A stretch of 64,000 bases of DNA from Desulfurellaceae bacterium bin18 (lineage in GTDB: Bacteria; Desulfobacterota; Binatia; Bin18), in contig MPMI01000031.1 of NCBI GenBank assembly GCA_002238415.1, positions 1 to 64,000 of the forward strand, in the 5' to 3' direction. The notes beneath the pieces are model-generated. The model was not told the DNA's origin and did no database searches. It saw only the letters and a list, made by a program, of their open reading frames with translations. A program made the translations under genes and the position numbers. This document shows, piece by piece, positions 29,991 through 38,373 of this stretch; position 1 is the stretch's first letter, and every line of letters begins with the position of its first letter.

Positions 29991-31013
29991 CTAGGAGACG
30001 GTGGGCCAGCGGGATTCTTCAAATGGCTCCAGGAGGGAGAGAAACCGCTGCGTGCACTTTTGCCACGAGTGCTGCCTGGCAAACGCGACGCAGTCAGCCG
30101 GGTTCAGCTGGAGCGCTCCAATAATAGCCTGGCGTAGGTCGGTATCGAGCATTCCGGTTTTTCCTTGCTGTACCACATCGACGGGGCCGGTCACGGGAAA
30201 GGCCGCCACAGGCACCCCGCAGGCCAGCGCCTCCAGCAAGACAAGCCCAAACGTATCAGTCAGACTCGGAAAGACAAACACATCCGCAGCGGCAAGATGG
30301 GCAGCAAGGTTGTGTCCCAGCTTCTGTCCGACAAACAAGACGTCCGGATAATAGTCGCGGAGTTTCAGCAGGTCAGGACCGTCGCCGACGACATATTTGG
30401 AGCCCGATATATCGAGGTTCAGAAACGTCTCAATATTCTTTTCGACCGCAACCCGTCCGAGGTACATCATGACGGGGCGGACGCTTGACAGAAAGGATTT
30501 TGGTCGGGGACGAAAGAGGCTGGTATCAACCCCCCGGGACCAGACGTGCAGGTTTTGAAAACCACGGGCCTGTAACCGCTCCTGCATGGATGGCGTTGGG
30601 ACAAAGGTGCGTACGGCTCGACCGTGATAGTGGCGGAGATATCCATAGGACCAGTTCACCGGGAAGGGCAAGCGTGCCCGAATGTATTCGGGAAACTGGG
30701 TATGAAAGGAGGTGGTAAAGGGCAGCCCCCAGTGACGACACAGACTGCGGGCCGCATGCCCGAGCGGCCCTTCGGTTGCAATGTGGATGGCATGCGGACG
30801 AAACGCGGTCAGCTTCTGTCTCACACCTTTACTGGGGAAGAGGGCCAGGCGGATGGCCGGATACGCCGGGCAGGGATAGGTCGTAAACGCTTGGGGCGTG
30901 ATAAAGAGGGCCTGATGCCCGCCTGCTTCGAGTTGTTCACCCGTGTAGGCCAGCGTCCGCACGACACCGTTGACTTGGGGATGCCAGGCATCGGTAATAA
31001 TCGCGATTCTCAT
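29991..31013 (-). CDS. GT4 glycosyltransferase, Agt/SqdX-like (glycolipid synthesis)
   Basis: A 340-residue GT-B enzyme. The N-terminus is MRIAIITDAWHPQVNGVVRT, with HIATEGPLGHAARSLCRHWG and TSFHTQFPEYIRAR in the acceptor domain. In the donor domain are YLGRVAVEKNIETFL, VVGDGP and FPSLTDTFGLVLLEALACGVPVAAFPVTGP (E-X7-E motif). This N-terminus and order are shared by SqdX, by mannosyltransferases and by the Agt enzymes that make glycolipids when phosphate is scarce. It is the last gene of a minus-strand cluster headed by a PlcP-like phosphoesterase, which favours an Agt-type role. The sugar donor cannot be told. Confidence 0.85.
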   Translation of the reverse strand: MRIAIITDAWHPQVNGVVRTLAYTGEQLEAGGHQALFITPQAFTTYPCPAYPAIRLALFPSKGVRQKLTAFRPHAIHIATEGPLGHAARSLCRHWGLPFTTSFHTQFPEYIRARLPFPVNWSYGYLRHYHGRAVRTFVPTPSMQERLQARGFQNLHVWSRGVDTSLFRPRPKSFLSSVRPVMMYLGRVAVEKNIETFLNLDISGSKYVVGDGPDLLKLRDYYPDVLFVGQKLGHNLAAHLAAADVFVFPSLTDTFGLVLLEALACGVPVAAFPVTGPVDVVQQGKTGMLDTDLRQAIIGALQLNPADCVAFARQHSWQKCTQRFLSLLEPFEESRWPTVS

Positions 31014-31040
31014 AGTTATAACGAACAAGGAAAAGAGGAG

Positions 31041-31592
31041 TCAGTGATCGGGACAGGCCGGGCTGAGCTCTGGTGTATGTACGCGCTGCCAGGTCCTGTT
31101 TCTCGCACAACTCATCAAACAGTCTTGTAGACTTATCGTCAGGGTATCGGCCGTTACCAGCTCCATTTGATAGCTGAAAATCGAGTCGCCCAGCGTGTCA
31201 CCAGTAGCCGGGTTGTAGATAAACCCGCCGACCCAACGAGTCTCCTGATTAATCGGAAGATGAGGACACGCTTGCCGAAAACCGCTCACAATTTGTAATC
31301 CCAGTACCCGGCGCGTCCGTTTGTCCGGGTCCGGGTTTTCTCTATCGAGCCTGTGACACACTGGAGTCGGCCCGTTCTCCTGCAAACGCACAATTTTTCC
31401 GCACACTTCATCCCGACACGGAAAGAGCTGGACCTGGACCCGATTATCTTTTGGTGCCCAGGTCCCGAAGACACCGGCCGGGCTCAGCCGCGGTAAGAGC
31501 CCGGACGCACAAAGCATTATCCCCAGTATAAACAGGCAGAGGCGCGCCTGCCTGTGAGCGTAGCGTCGTGACTTTTCGGTTCGTATGAACAC
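31041..31592 (-). CDS. DUF2147-family exported protein
   Basis: The protein is 183 residues from the GTG at 31592, which lies one base after the stop of the methyltransferase gene upstream. It has a basic N-terminus, a signal segment (ARLCLFILGIMLCASGLL), then the DUF2147 pattern: FGTWAPKDNRVQVQLFPC, EVCGKIVRL, DRENPDPDKRTR, GLQIVSGF, WVGGFIYNPATGD and a late Cys (SLQDCLMS). DUF2147 proteins are periplasmic or outer-membrane associated and of unproven function. A longer reading from 31889 would overlap the methyltransferase gene and is rejected. Confidence 0.78.
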   Translation of the reverse strand: MFIRTEKSRRYAHRQARLCLFILGIMLCASGLLPRLSPAGVFGTWAPKDNRVQVQLFPCRDEVCGKIVRLQENGPTPVCHRLDRENPDPDKRTRRVLGLQIVSGFRQACPHLPINQETRWVGGFIYNPATGDTLGDSIFSYQMELVTADTLTISLQDCLMSCARNRTWQRVHTPELSPACPDH

Positions 31593-31593
31593 T

Positions 31594-32139
31594 TTACTGC
31601 TCGGAATACGCGCCCCAGGCATAGTAGACGGTTTCCAGGGCGGGGAGCAGATACCAGTCATCATGCGGAAAACGCATGGCCAGGAAAAAGCCCCAGATGG
31701 AAGCGACCGCTCCAATATATTGAGGATGGCGAAGCACCGAGAAGGGAAACAGGGAACAGCGGGGTGTCGGATAGCCCAACTTGTTCCCGTAAAACACTCC
31801 AACCTTGCCCAAGCGGTAAAACACCATGAAGTTGAGCAGTTGTCCAATAACGATGAGAAGCGCTCCGCCACCAAGCGCTGCTGTATCACTACTCACCAGG
31901 CTGTTTGATTCTTGTCCGTACACGACACACCACCACAGGAACACCCCGAGTTGTACCCCCTTAAAACCGTAAAAAAGCTTCTGTAACACATCGATAGGTT
32001 GTCCAAAGACTGTCACCACTGGGTGGGCGCACAGTTCCCGAAAGATGTCGGTATGTCGCCAGACCCAGGCATAGCACAAGCGTTCCAGGCCCAGGACAAA
32101 GGCGACAATCAAAAAGGTCCAGATACTCACTGCGCTCAC
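31594..32139 (-). CDS. PEMT/ICMT-type membrane phospholipid methyltransferase
   Basis: The protein is 181 residues with about four membrane helices. The C-terminal SAM-binding region LRHPQYIGAVASIWGFFLAM...ALETVYYAWGAYSEQ carries the RHPxYxG motif and the Glu of phosphatidylethanolamine and isoprenylcysteine methyltransferases. It probably methylates the amino group of a membrane lipid. Its GTG start overlaps the stop of the aminotransferase gene by four bases, so the two are translationally coupled. The overall shape is closer to the eukaryote-type small PEMT than to bacterial PmtA. Substrate is inferred only. Confidence 0.75.
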   Translation of the reverse strand: MSAVSIWTFLIVAFVLGLERLCYAWVWRHTDIFRELCAHPVVTVFGQPIDVLQKLFYGFKGVQLGVFLWWCVVYGQESNSLVSSDTAALGGGALLIVIGQLLNFMVFYRLGKVGVFYGNKLGYPTPRCSLFPFSVLRHPQYIGAVASIWGFFLAMRFPHDDWYLLPALETVYYAWGAYSEQ

Positions 32140-34442
32140 TGATTCTGGTGCCGACGAGTGTAGGGCGGGAGCAGGGCCTGACAGGCATTCAGATAGCGGG
32201 GGGAGTAGGCCACAATATCAGTCAGGGGGTCGGTGATGAGTTTAATAAACCAGATCAGGGAAACCCGAAAATCGTGCACCCAGATGAGATAGGCCACACG
32301 TCCGGTCACCACCACCAGCGTGAGGACAAACCATTGTTGCGCAATGATCGCAATCTGGGAGGTCAGGAACGTCAGCGTCCAGTCCCCGGCAGAGCCCATA
32401 TGCAACACCGGGATCAGTACATAGGCGGCAACAATGAGTGATTTGTTACGCGTGTTGAACCCTAAGAGCAGGGCCTCTTTGTCGTGACAGGGCGGCTCAA
32501 TGAGCGCATGCCCAGCCTGACGCACCAGGAGTGCGGCCAGACTCCAGCAGACTGCCGTCGTCAAATCCGAGAACAGCAGCACATAGCAATACAGGAAGAC
32601 GCTTGAACTCAGAATGTGAAAAATTTGATTCACCGCATTGCTATGCGAAGCGACGTGGTCGTCTTTTTTCCGCCGCATGACCTCTGCGTAAAAACTTTGG
32701 ATCGGTCGGGGCACCGGTATCAGACTGCCCAGCATTTCTCGCACCAGACGAGATCGCATTTTTTTCTCCCTTCCTGGTTGTTCGTGTTCGCTTAACCACC
32801 ATCCATCGTGTTTCATCTTCAGCGCCGCCGTGAACAGCTTGGCTTGCAGCTCCTGGTAGTCTTCCCGGGTAAAGTCAAGGCTGCTTAAGCAGCGCCCGGT
32901 GCCCACCCAACTCAAGGTCAGGCCCTCAGCGCGTAGATAGTATTGCAGGAGCCAGTTGTATCGACTCGGTTCCTGAAAGAGCACGGTCCAGACGGTCACG
33001 AGGTGCACCACTCGTACCGGGAGTCGGGCGTCTGCGAGTTTTTGGTTCGTCTCCTGGGCCCATTGGCTGCACTGTCGGGCCGCCTGAGCGTAGAGCGTAG
33101 CCGTAGCGGGCTGGGTCGCCCAACATAAAAACTCGTACATGGTCCCCATCACCAGCGGATGGGCAGAGAACGTCCCGATAACATACGCGATGCGCATAGG
33201 ATGCGCGGGATCAAAGCGGCGCATGAGCACCGCCGTACCGCACACCACGCCAATAGGCATCCCGCCGGCGACGGTTTTACCGTACACCACCATGTCCGCC
33301 TGGATGCCAAAGTATTCCTGGGCTCCACCTGGGGCGAGACGAAAGCCCGTGTACACTTCGTCAAAAATCAGAGGAATATCATTGGCGGTACACACCTGTC
33401 GCAATTGATGCAGCCAGTCCGTGTAGGGGGCGTGGGCGTCTCGTGTTTTTCCGACCGCGTCGCGGACAGCACTGGTCAGCAGGACGGCATCGCTGGGTGG
33501 GGGCGAGTTGGGGTGGAATGACTGCACTGGATTCACCAGAACGGCGGCAATCTCCTTGGCTCGCCGCCGCAACACAGTGAGCGAAGCCGGGTGCATGTCT
33601 TTGAGCGTCAAACAGTCACTGAGGTCCCGCTCACTCCCCAGCCCCGGCTGTACGCCATCCCACCAGCCGTGATAGGCGCCCGAGAAGCAGACGATCAGCT
33701 TTTTCCGCGTATTAAACCGGGCGAGACGAACCGCGGCCATCACCGCTTCAGTGCCACTCATGTGAAAAGAGACCTCGTCAAGCTTGGAAATGGACTTGAG
33801 CATGGCCACATTGTCCGCCACCAGCGGATGCAACGGTCCAAGCACTGGCCCCAGGTCTTTCACACGCTCCCACCCCTTTTGCATCCACTCTTTATAGCGA
33901 TCAAAGCCGGCGACATTAACGCCATAGGAGCCGCTCACATCGAGCGTCCAGCGTTCGTCCAAGTCGCGCAGCTTCGGGCCGTCCGAGGCGGTCACTACTG
34001 AGCACAGGTTAAACTTCTCGCGGACGACACGCCTGAAGGGGAAAGGCACCCGATTGGCGTCGGTAAAGCGTAAGTCGGAAAAGCTGTCACGGATGGCATT
34101 CCCCCATGCAATTGATCGGGCATGGTGTGCTCGGAAATAGGTCGCCAAACGAGTGAGGGCATGTTGGCGCGGCGGTATCCACTTTTCTTCCGCCCCGTCT
34201 GCGCGAAAGAATTCCTCGTCCGAATAATCGCGTGACTTGACCCATTTCGACAGGAATCGAGAGAAAAACGGGACGAAGGCCACGGCGCGCACGGTCATCA
34301 GCCGGCGTCCGACGGACAACACAACAAAGCCACCTACCACGAGCCCGAGGCCCAGCCAGAAGTCGTCCAAGGCAAACGTCCATGGGGCTGTCGAGTCTAT
34401 ACCGAAATACGCGAGCCAGCTCTGTCCTCTATCATACAGCAT
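32136..34442 (-). CDS. membrane-anchored class III (glutamate-1-semialdehyde-type) aminotransferase with C-terminal membrane domain
   Basis: The protein is 768 residues in three parts. An N-terminal segment carries one membrane helix (FWLGLGLVVGGFVVLSVG). The PLP-dependent class III core, about residues 140-550, has VSFHMSGTEAVMAAVRLAR, FSGAYHGWWDGV, LIFDEVYTGFRL and the PLP lysine in VVYGKTVAGGMPIGV. A C-terminal part of about 150 residues has several helices (SSVFLYCYVLLFSDLTTAVC, QAGHALIEPPCHDKEALLLG), somewhat like Mpo1/DUF962 lipid-linked proteins. The core resembles glutamate-1-semialdehyde aminomutase, but haem synthesis would not need membrane anchors. It is coupled to a lipid methyltransferase, so an aminolipid role is inferred. 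AAAGGA precedes the ATG. Confidence 0.8.
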   Translation of the reverse strand: MLYDRGQSWLAYFGIDSTAPWTFALDDFWLGLGLVVGGFVVLSVGRRLMTVRAVAFVPFFSRFLSKWVKSRDYSDEEFFRADGAEEKWIPPRQHALTRLATYFRAHHARSIAWGNAIRDSFSDLRFTDANRVPFPFRRVVREKFNLCSVVTASDGPKLRDLDERWTLDVSGSYGVNVAGFDRYKEWMQKGWERVKDLGPVLGPLHPLVADNVAMLKSISKLDEVSFHMSGTEAVMAAVRLARFNTRKKLIVCFSGAYHGWWDGVQPGLGSERDLSDCLTLKDMHPASLTVLRRRAKEIAAVLVNPVQSFHPNSPPPSDAVLLTSAVRDAVGKTRDAHAPYTDWLHQLRQVCTANDIPLIFDEVYTGFRLAPGGAQEYFGIQADMVVYGKTVAGGMPIGVVCGTAVLMRRFDPAHPMRIAYVIGTFSAHPLVMGTMYEFLCWATQPATATLYAQAARQCSQWAQETNQKLADARLPVRVVHLVTVWTVLFQEPSRYNWLLQYYLRAEGLTLSWVGTGRCLSSLDFTREDYQELQAKLFTAALKMKHDGWWLSEHEQPGREKKMRSRLVREMLGSLIPVPRPIQSFYAEVMRRKKDDHVASHSNAVNQIFHILSSSVFLYCYVLLFSDLTTAVCWSLAALLVRQAGHALIEPPCHDKEALLLGFNTRNKSLIVAAYVLIPVLHMGSAGDWTLTFLTSQIAIIAQQWFVLTLVVVTGRVAYLIWVHDFRVSLIWFIKLITDPLTDIVAYSPRYLNACQALLPPYTRRHQNQ

Positions 34443-34511
34443 GTCGATCTCGTCCTTTCATGAAATGACCAATGAAGCGTTCATACCGGGGATTCGTCCG
34501 AACCTGTTCGT

Positions 34512-35336
34512 TTACGCGCATTCGCGCAATGCTACGTAATCACTAACCGTGATGAATGTTGCCGGTGTCTCCGTCCAGCAGCCCGTGTTATAATAGGTCA
34601 CCCCGGCAGATTGTTGAGACATGGGATAATGCGTATGCCCGCAGAAAATCTGGGTCGCATCCCGTTTTTTCGCATACGATAATGCGCCCCAGGCTATCTG
34701 CTCGGATATACGCAGCCACGTTTTGCTGCTGTGCTTGAGGAGACGGCTCAAGCGGTAGTGACGTGGCTCAATGCGTTGGATGGTTCGATAGAGTTGGTCT
34801 GCAGGGCCGGTGATATACGGATAGCGGGTAATGAAGGTATCAAACTGATGCCCATGCAAGGCCAGCAACTTTTTTCCTCTATGGACCCATTCATACTGTT
34901 TGTAGATCGGAATCCCGAGAAAGGTCTGGATCACTTTGGAGAGCAACCGATCATGGTTCCCCTCAACCCAGACCACCTCAATACCGCTCCGGGGCGCCGC
35001 CAGCTTTTGCACATGAGAGAGCAGACTCCAGTGACTTGGATGGAGTTTGGCAAAATTAAGATCATCAAAGATATCGCCAAGCAGGATGAGCCGGTTAAAC
35101 GTCGAGCGCTTGAGAGTAGCGAGTAGCGCATCCGCTCGGCTCACTCCGGTTCCTAAATGCACATCAGAGACAATGAGCGTGTCGAAAACGTCAGAGACTA
35201 CTCGCCGCTCTGCGGGGAGGGTGTTGCCTGGGGAGGGAGTTGTACGCTTGAGCAGCGGAATGAAGAGCTGGGAAGACTGAGGGGGATGACCAAGCAGCTT
35301 CTGGTCTCCTACCCGCCTCGCAATACCTTGTACCAC
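34512..35336 (-). CDS. PlcP/LpxH-type metallophosphoesterase
   Basis: A 274-residue calcineurin-like phosphoesterase with all metal motifs: SDVHLG, GDIFDD, GNHD, LHGHQFD and GHTHYP. The length and the long helical insert between HGHQFD and GHTH (PADQLYRTIQRIEPRHYRLS) resemble PlcP, the phospholipase C used with Agt to replace phospholipids by glycolipids under phosphate starvation, and the related UDP-2,3-diacylglucosamine hydrolases. A GT4 enzyme of the Agt type lies in the same strand cluster. LpxH is the alternative. The GTG start at 35336 has no clear ribosome site and the first 45 residues are not conserved-looking, so the real start may be further in. Confidence 0.8.
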   Translation of the reverse strand: MVQGIARRVGDQKLLGHPPQSSQLFIPLLKRTTPSPGNTLPAERRVVSDVFDTLIVSDVHLGTGVSRADALLATLKRSTFNRLILLGDIFDDLNFAKLHPSHWSLLSHVQKLAAPRSGIEVVWVEGNHDRLLSKVIQTFLGIPIYKQYEWVHRGKKLLALHGHQFDTFITRYPYITGPADQLYRTIQRIEPRHYRLSRLLKHSSKTWLRISEQIAWGALSYAKKRDATQIFCGHTHYPMSQQSAGVTYYNTGCWTETPATFITVSDYVALRECA

Positions 35337-35452
35337 GGAGCTGAATATAAGGAACGTATGTTACACTGGAGTCTCCCAGGGCTGAAACTTCCATGACACA
35401 GGACAGAGCGTAAGAGGCGTCCCGCAGGTGCTCCCGTTCGGCTTATCACTTT

Positions 35453-35511
35453 TTGTCATGTTTCTATCTTACAGATGTCATCGTCCAGTCATCCGGGGTG
35501 AATGATATAGG
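35453..35511 (+). promoter_or_regulatory. array of four PhoB half-sites with -10, before the small membrane gene
   Basis: Four heptamers stand exactly 11 bases apart: TTGTCAT (35453), CTATCTT (35464), ATGTCAT (35475) and CAGTCAT (35486). This is the spacing of tandem PhoB-binding units. A TATAGG -10 candidate at 35506 follows 13 bases after the last unit. The orientation points to the gene at 35541. The PlcP-like gene is divergent from here and could be co-regulated, though I see no good minus-strand site. Confidence 0.65.
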
Positions 35512-35540
35512 GGGGTCAAAACAAAAAAGAGAACTGCCTT

Positions 35541-35869
35541 ATGTCCGATCTTTTGTATACGCTGCTGAGAGGAGCCACAGCAGAGCACGAGGAGGGAAGA
35601 ACGCTCTATGATACCGTCCTGACAGGGCTCTGCCGTGCGACCCTGGGCTTACTCATCATAGCTGGAGGCATCCTAGCGGTGCTCTCCGTACAGGGCGGAC
35701 CCCCCGCCCGGATGCGCGCATCCTTGTGGGCTTGAGTCTCATCCCGTTCGGAGTCGGGCTGGTCTTCTTGATCCTCCGGAAGATACGCTCGATGACTACG
35801 GCAATGTCCTTGAGGCGGAGACACATGGCGGGCCTCGCGAAACCCCCAGTGTCTCACCCAGCGGCATAA
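35541..35869 (+). pseudogene. small two-helix membrane protein, frameshifted at a C6 run
   Basis: The ATG frame gives 64 residues with one helix (ATLGLLIIAGGILAVLSV) and stops at 35733-35735. If the frame moves by -1 at the CCCCCC run (35699-35704), it continues with a second good membrane helix (ILVGLSLIPFGVGLVFLILR) and ends at 35869. The two halves together look like one small inner-membrane protein, so the break is a real mutation, a sequencing error, or programmed slippage. It follows a strong Pho-box array and may belong to the phosphate regulon. No family recognised. Confidence 0.55.
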
Positions 35870-35907
35870 GCGACCTGTCTCGCCCCACACCAATCATCCG
35901 TAAGGGA

Positions 35908-35951
35908 CAAAAAAAGGCCCGCAGGAAAAAGGAGGGGAAACCTACGGGCCT
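35908..35951 (-). terminator. rho-independent terminator for the SHOCT lipoprotein gene
   Basis: On the minus strand an 11-bp stem AGGCCCGTAGG/CCTGCGGGCCT with a pyrimidine-rich loop is followed by a run of seven or eight T. It lies about 160 bases after the stop at 36109. The opposite strand lacks a T-run, so it mainly serves the minus-strand gene. Confidence 0.8.
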
Positions 35952-36108
35952 CGATACACGCTGAGTCGGGGAGAACTCAGCTATGTATATCTGTATTTGC
36001 GAGATTTATACAGAATTTATAGCATGGCGAGATAGGCTTGGGAAGATAACCCAGCCTGAATTATACGAATTTCTATTATTAGAGAAATTGATAGGTCCGT
36101 ACCTGTCC

Positions 36109-36738
36109 TTACAATTCTTTCAGAATCTCCGCTCGTTTCCGTTCGTATTCCTCGGGGTTGAGATAGCCTTGGTCTCGCAGTCGCTCAATATCCTTCAGGC
36201 GCTCCTCCGGGAGGCGTTCCGGGGGAGCGAGCGCGGCCTCGCGGAGTTGACGTTTCTCTTGTCCCGTGAGCGGCCGGCCGGCCAAATAGGCCTGAACATA
36301 CTCCCGGACCGGGTCCAGCAGGGCGCGTGGGAGAGCACCTTCGTCGTCCCCCCCGACCGGCCCCCCATCCGAAACCAGGACGGCACTCCTCCCCTGTGTG
36401 GTGTAAATCATAATGTCGTGTTTGGCATACCCGAACCAGTGCTCTTCAAACGGGTTCAACAGATGAACGAAATACGTGCCGCCATGGTGTTTATTGACCG
36501 TATTGCGCGCGTGCCAGCCTGCGGCTTTTGCGGCCTGGATCACGAGGGCAGCAAGTTGCTCCGCGGGGATAGAAAACTCAATGGCCTGATTGTCGTCCGA
36601 CCAGATGCCCCCTGGGTCCAGCTTCCCTTCTTGGGCGAGCTGTGCCACTGGCGTATGGGTTGGCGCAGGCGGGAGATCTGGTGTCAGGGTTTCGGCGCAG
36701 CCGGCGAGGCATAGACTGATGATTGTCAGGTGACGCAT
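36109..36738 (-). CDS. lipoprotein with C-terminal SHOCT domain
   Basis: The protein is 209 residues. It starts MRHLTIISLCLAGCAETL, a lipobox (LAGC), so it should be anchored in a membrane on the periplasmic side. The middle part (GGTYFVHLLNPFEEHWFGY, KHDIMIYTTQG) is not recognised. The end, RLKDIERLRDQGYLNPEEYERKRAEIL, is a typical SHOCT short helical module, thought to aid oligomerisation. It starts nine bases after the mgtE stop on the same strand, so both may be one transcript ending at the terminator at 35908-35951. Confidence 0.8.
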   Translation of the reverse strand: MRHLTIISLCLAGCAETLTPDLPPAPTHTPVAQLAQEGKLDPGGIWSDDNQAIEFSIPAEQLAALVIQAAKAAGWHARNTVNKHHGGTYFVHLLNPFEEHWFGYAKHDIMIYTTQGRSAVLVSDGGPVGGDDEGALPRALLDPVREYVQAYLAGRPLTGQEKRQLREAALAPPERLPEERLKDIERLRDQGYLNPEEYERKRAEILKEL

Positions 36739-36747
36739 GTCGCCCCT

Positions 36748-38145
36748 TCAGACAAATTGCAGAAACAGGGTCAGAATGCCCAAAAAGGACAAAAAGCCAA
36801 AGATATCGGTGCACGCGGTCACAAACACGTTTGAGGCCACCGCCGGATCAACCCCCAGGCGACGGAGAGTCAGGGGGACCATACTCCCGACAAAGGCCGC
36901 AATGATCAGGTTGGCCAGCAGCGCCAGCGCCAGCACGACACCCAGTGTGGCATCACCCTTCCACAGATAGGCAACGATGCCGGCCGCACAGCCAAGGGCA
37001 AGACCATTGCCCAGCGCGATGGTCAGTTCCTTGACTAACACCCGCTTGGTTTGGGTCAGTGGGACTTCCCCAAGCGCAATACCCCGCACGATAACGGTCA
37101 GCGTTTGCACGCCGGCATTCCCGCCTTGGGCTGCGACAATCGTCATAAAGGCCGCGGCAATGGCAATCTGCTGAATCGTTCCTTCAAAGAAGGCAATGAC
37201 CAGAGCACTCAGCGTAGTGGTCACCAAATTGAGTGCCAGCCAGGGCAAACGAAGACGGATCGACTGCCAAGGCGAGTCCAGCACCTCTTCCTCTTCATCC
37301 AGACCGGCGAGCTTATAAATGTCTTCCGTCGCCTCCTCTTCCATGACATCCACCACGTCATCAACCGTAATCCGTCCGAGTAAGCATCCCTCGCCATCGA
37401 CCACGGGCAGAGAAATCAGGTCATATTTTTTAAACATCTGGGCGACCTGTTCCTGGTCCAGGTCAACCCGAACCGAAATGACCTGCTGGTCCATGACGGT
37501 TTCGACGAGATCAGACGGGCGGGCGAGAATGAACTTCCGGAGGGGGAGGACGCCGACGAGGTGATTGGTGTTACTCACGATAAAGACACTGTGGATATCC
37601 GGGATTTCATCGCTCCGACTGCGAATCATCTCAGTAGCCTGGTCGATACGCGTCCCTTGGGACACGGCCATATACTCGACCTGCATGATTCCACCGGCGG
37701 TATCCTCGGGATAACGCAAGAGTTGGGTGACTTCGTCGGACACGTCCTGCGGCACTTCTTCGAGAACCGCTTGGGCGCGGCGGGCCGACAGGGAGGCCAA
37801 CAGATCGGTGGCATCATCAGAGTCAAGATATTCGACCAAATCTCCCAGCCCGTCATCCGACAGGCGTGCAACGAGACCGTCTTTGGTGTGGGCGGAAACG
37901 AGGCTTAAGACTTCGGCTGCCTGCGGGGCGGCCAGAAAGCCAAATACCTTGTACTTTACCTCGGGCTCTTCCAGCACATTCAACAACTCTGCGGTGTCCG
38001 CCGGATGCAGGCCGGCGACCCCCGTCCGCACAATCTCGTCCTGACCCAACTCGGCCTGAATGACGAGATGTTCGAGGGAGGGCGGTTGCGGGGAGCCCTG
38101 AGGCGGGGCCGCTGCAACCGGCGGATATGTCGTCTGCGCTTCCAT
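36748..38145 (-). CDS. mgtE: magnesium transporter MgtE
   Basis: A 465-residue protein in MgtE order. The N-domain of helical repeats (HPADTAELLNVLEE, RRAQAVLEEVPQDVSDEVTQ, LRYPEDTAGGIM) precedes two CBS domains (about 140-265; LVGVLPLRKFILA, RITVDDVVDVMEEE). Five membrane helices follow, with the pore motifs AAQGGNAGVQTL and a late VTACTDIFGF. It is a Mg2+-gated channel in the inner membrane. I start at the ATG at 38145; a frame from 38304 would translate the F1 palindrome at 38161-38214. It diverges from ppk, with a 590-base regulatory gap. Confidence 0.93.
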   Translation of the reverse strand: MEAQTTYPPVAAAPPQGSPQPPSLEHLVIQAELGQDEIVRTGVAGLHPADTAELLNVLEEPEVKYKVFGFLAAPQAAEVLSLVSAHTKDGLVARLSDDGLGDLVEYLDSDDATDLLASLSARRAQAVLEEVPQDVSDEVTQLLRYPEDTAGGIMQVEYMAVSQGTRIDQATEMIRSRSDEIPDIHSVFIVSNTNHLVGVLPLRKFILARPSDLVETVMDQQVISVRVDLDQEQVAQMFKKYDLISLPVVDGEGCLLGRITVDDVVDVMEEEATEDIYKLAGLDEEEEVLDSPWQSIRLRLPWLALNLVTTTLSALVIAFFEGTIQQIAIAAAFMTIVAAQGGNAGVQTLTVIVRGIALGEVPLTQTKRVLVKELTIALGNGLALGCAAGIVAYLWKGDATLGVVLALALLANLIIAAFVGSMVPLTLRRLGVDPAVASNVFVTACTDIFGFLSFLGILTLFLQFV

Positions 38146-38160
38146 GCATCGTCTCGCTTC

Positions 38161-38214
38161 AAAGAGGAAACGTGCCCTCCAATGATAGAGAGATGCTGGA
38201 CACGTTTCCTCTTT
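38161..38214. repeat. F1 palindromic element upstream of mgtE
   Basis: Arms AAAGAGGAAACGTGCCC and GGACACGTTTCCTCTTT are inverse with one mismatch, and the loop TCCAATGA...AGATGCT matches the family. It lies 15 bases before the mgtE ATG and would form a stem in its leader. Confidence 0.9.
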
Positions 38215-38297
38215 TCGTCCGAACTGTAGCTGCCAAATCACAAAAGATGAATGGCCTGGAATGAGATGACAGCGTCCTGAACGGGTGCAGCCTGGCA

Positions 38298-38355
38298 GCG
38301 TCACATATTTTTCATCGCAGCGTCACAATGTTGTCATACAACGAGGAGACATAGG
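38298..38355 (+). promoter_or_regulatory. four phased PhoB half-sites before hairpin unit A
   Basis: Heptamers GCGTCAC (38298), TTTTCAT (38309), GCGTCAC (38320) and TTGTCAT (38331) are 11 bases apart, and the last is closest to consensus. A CATAGG -10 candidate at 38350 is similar in sequence and distance to the TATAGG after the Pho array at 35453. It points rightward, towards the hairpin at 38374 and ppk. Confidence 0.6.
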
Positions 38356-38373
38356 GGGAAGAAATGCTACTCT

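Noticed and set aside
31593..31889. Long N-terminal extension of the DUF2147 gene (start at 31889)
   Set aside because: It would run antiparallel in frame through the conserved end of the methyltransferase gene and has no codon pattern or motif; the GTG at 31592 gives a clean signal peptide.
34512..35336. Calling the phosphoesterase LpxH outright
   Set aside because: Motifs are shared by LpxH and PlcP; the neighbouring GT4 enzyme and phosphate setting favour PlcP, so no gene symbol was given.
38146..38304. N-terminal extension of MgtE
   Set aside because: These codons come from an F1 palindrome and a Pho-type regulatory stretch; the MgtE family begins near the ATG at 38145.
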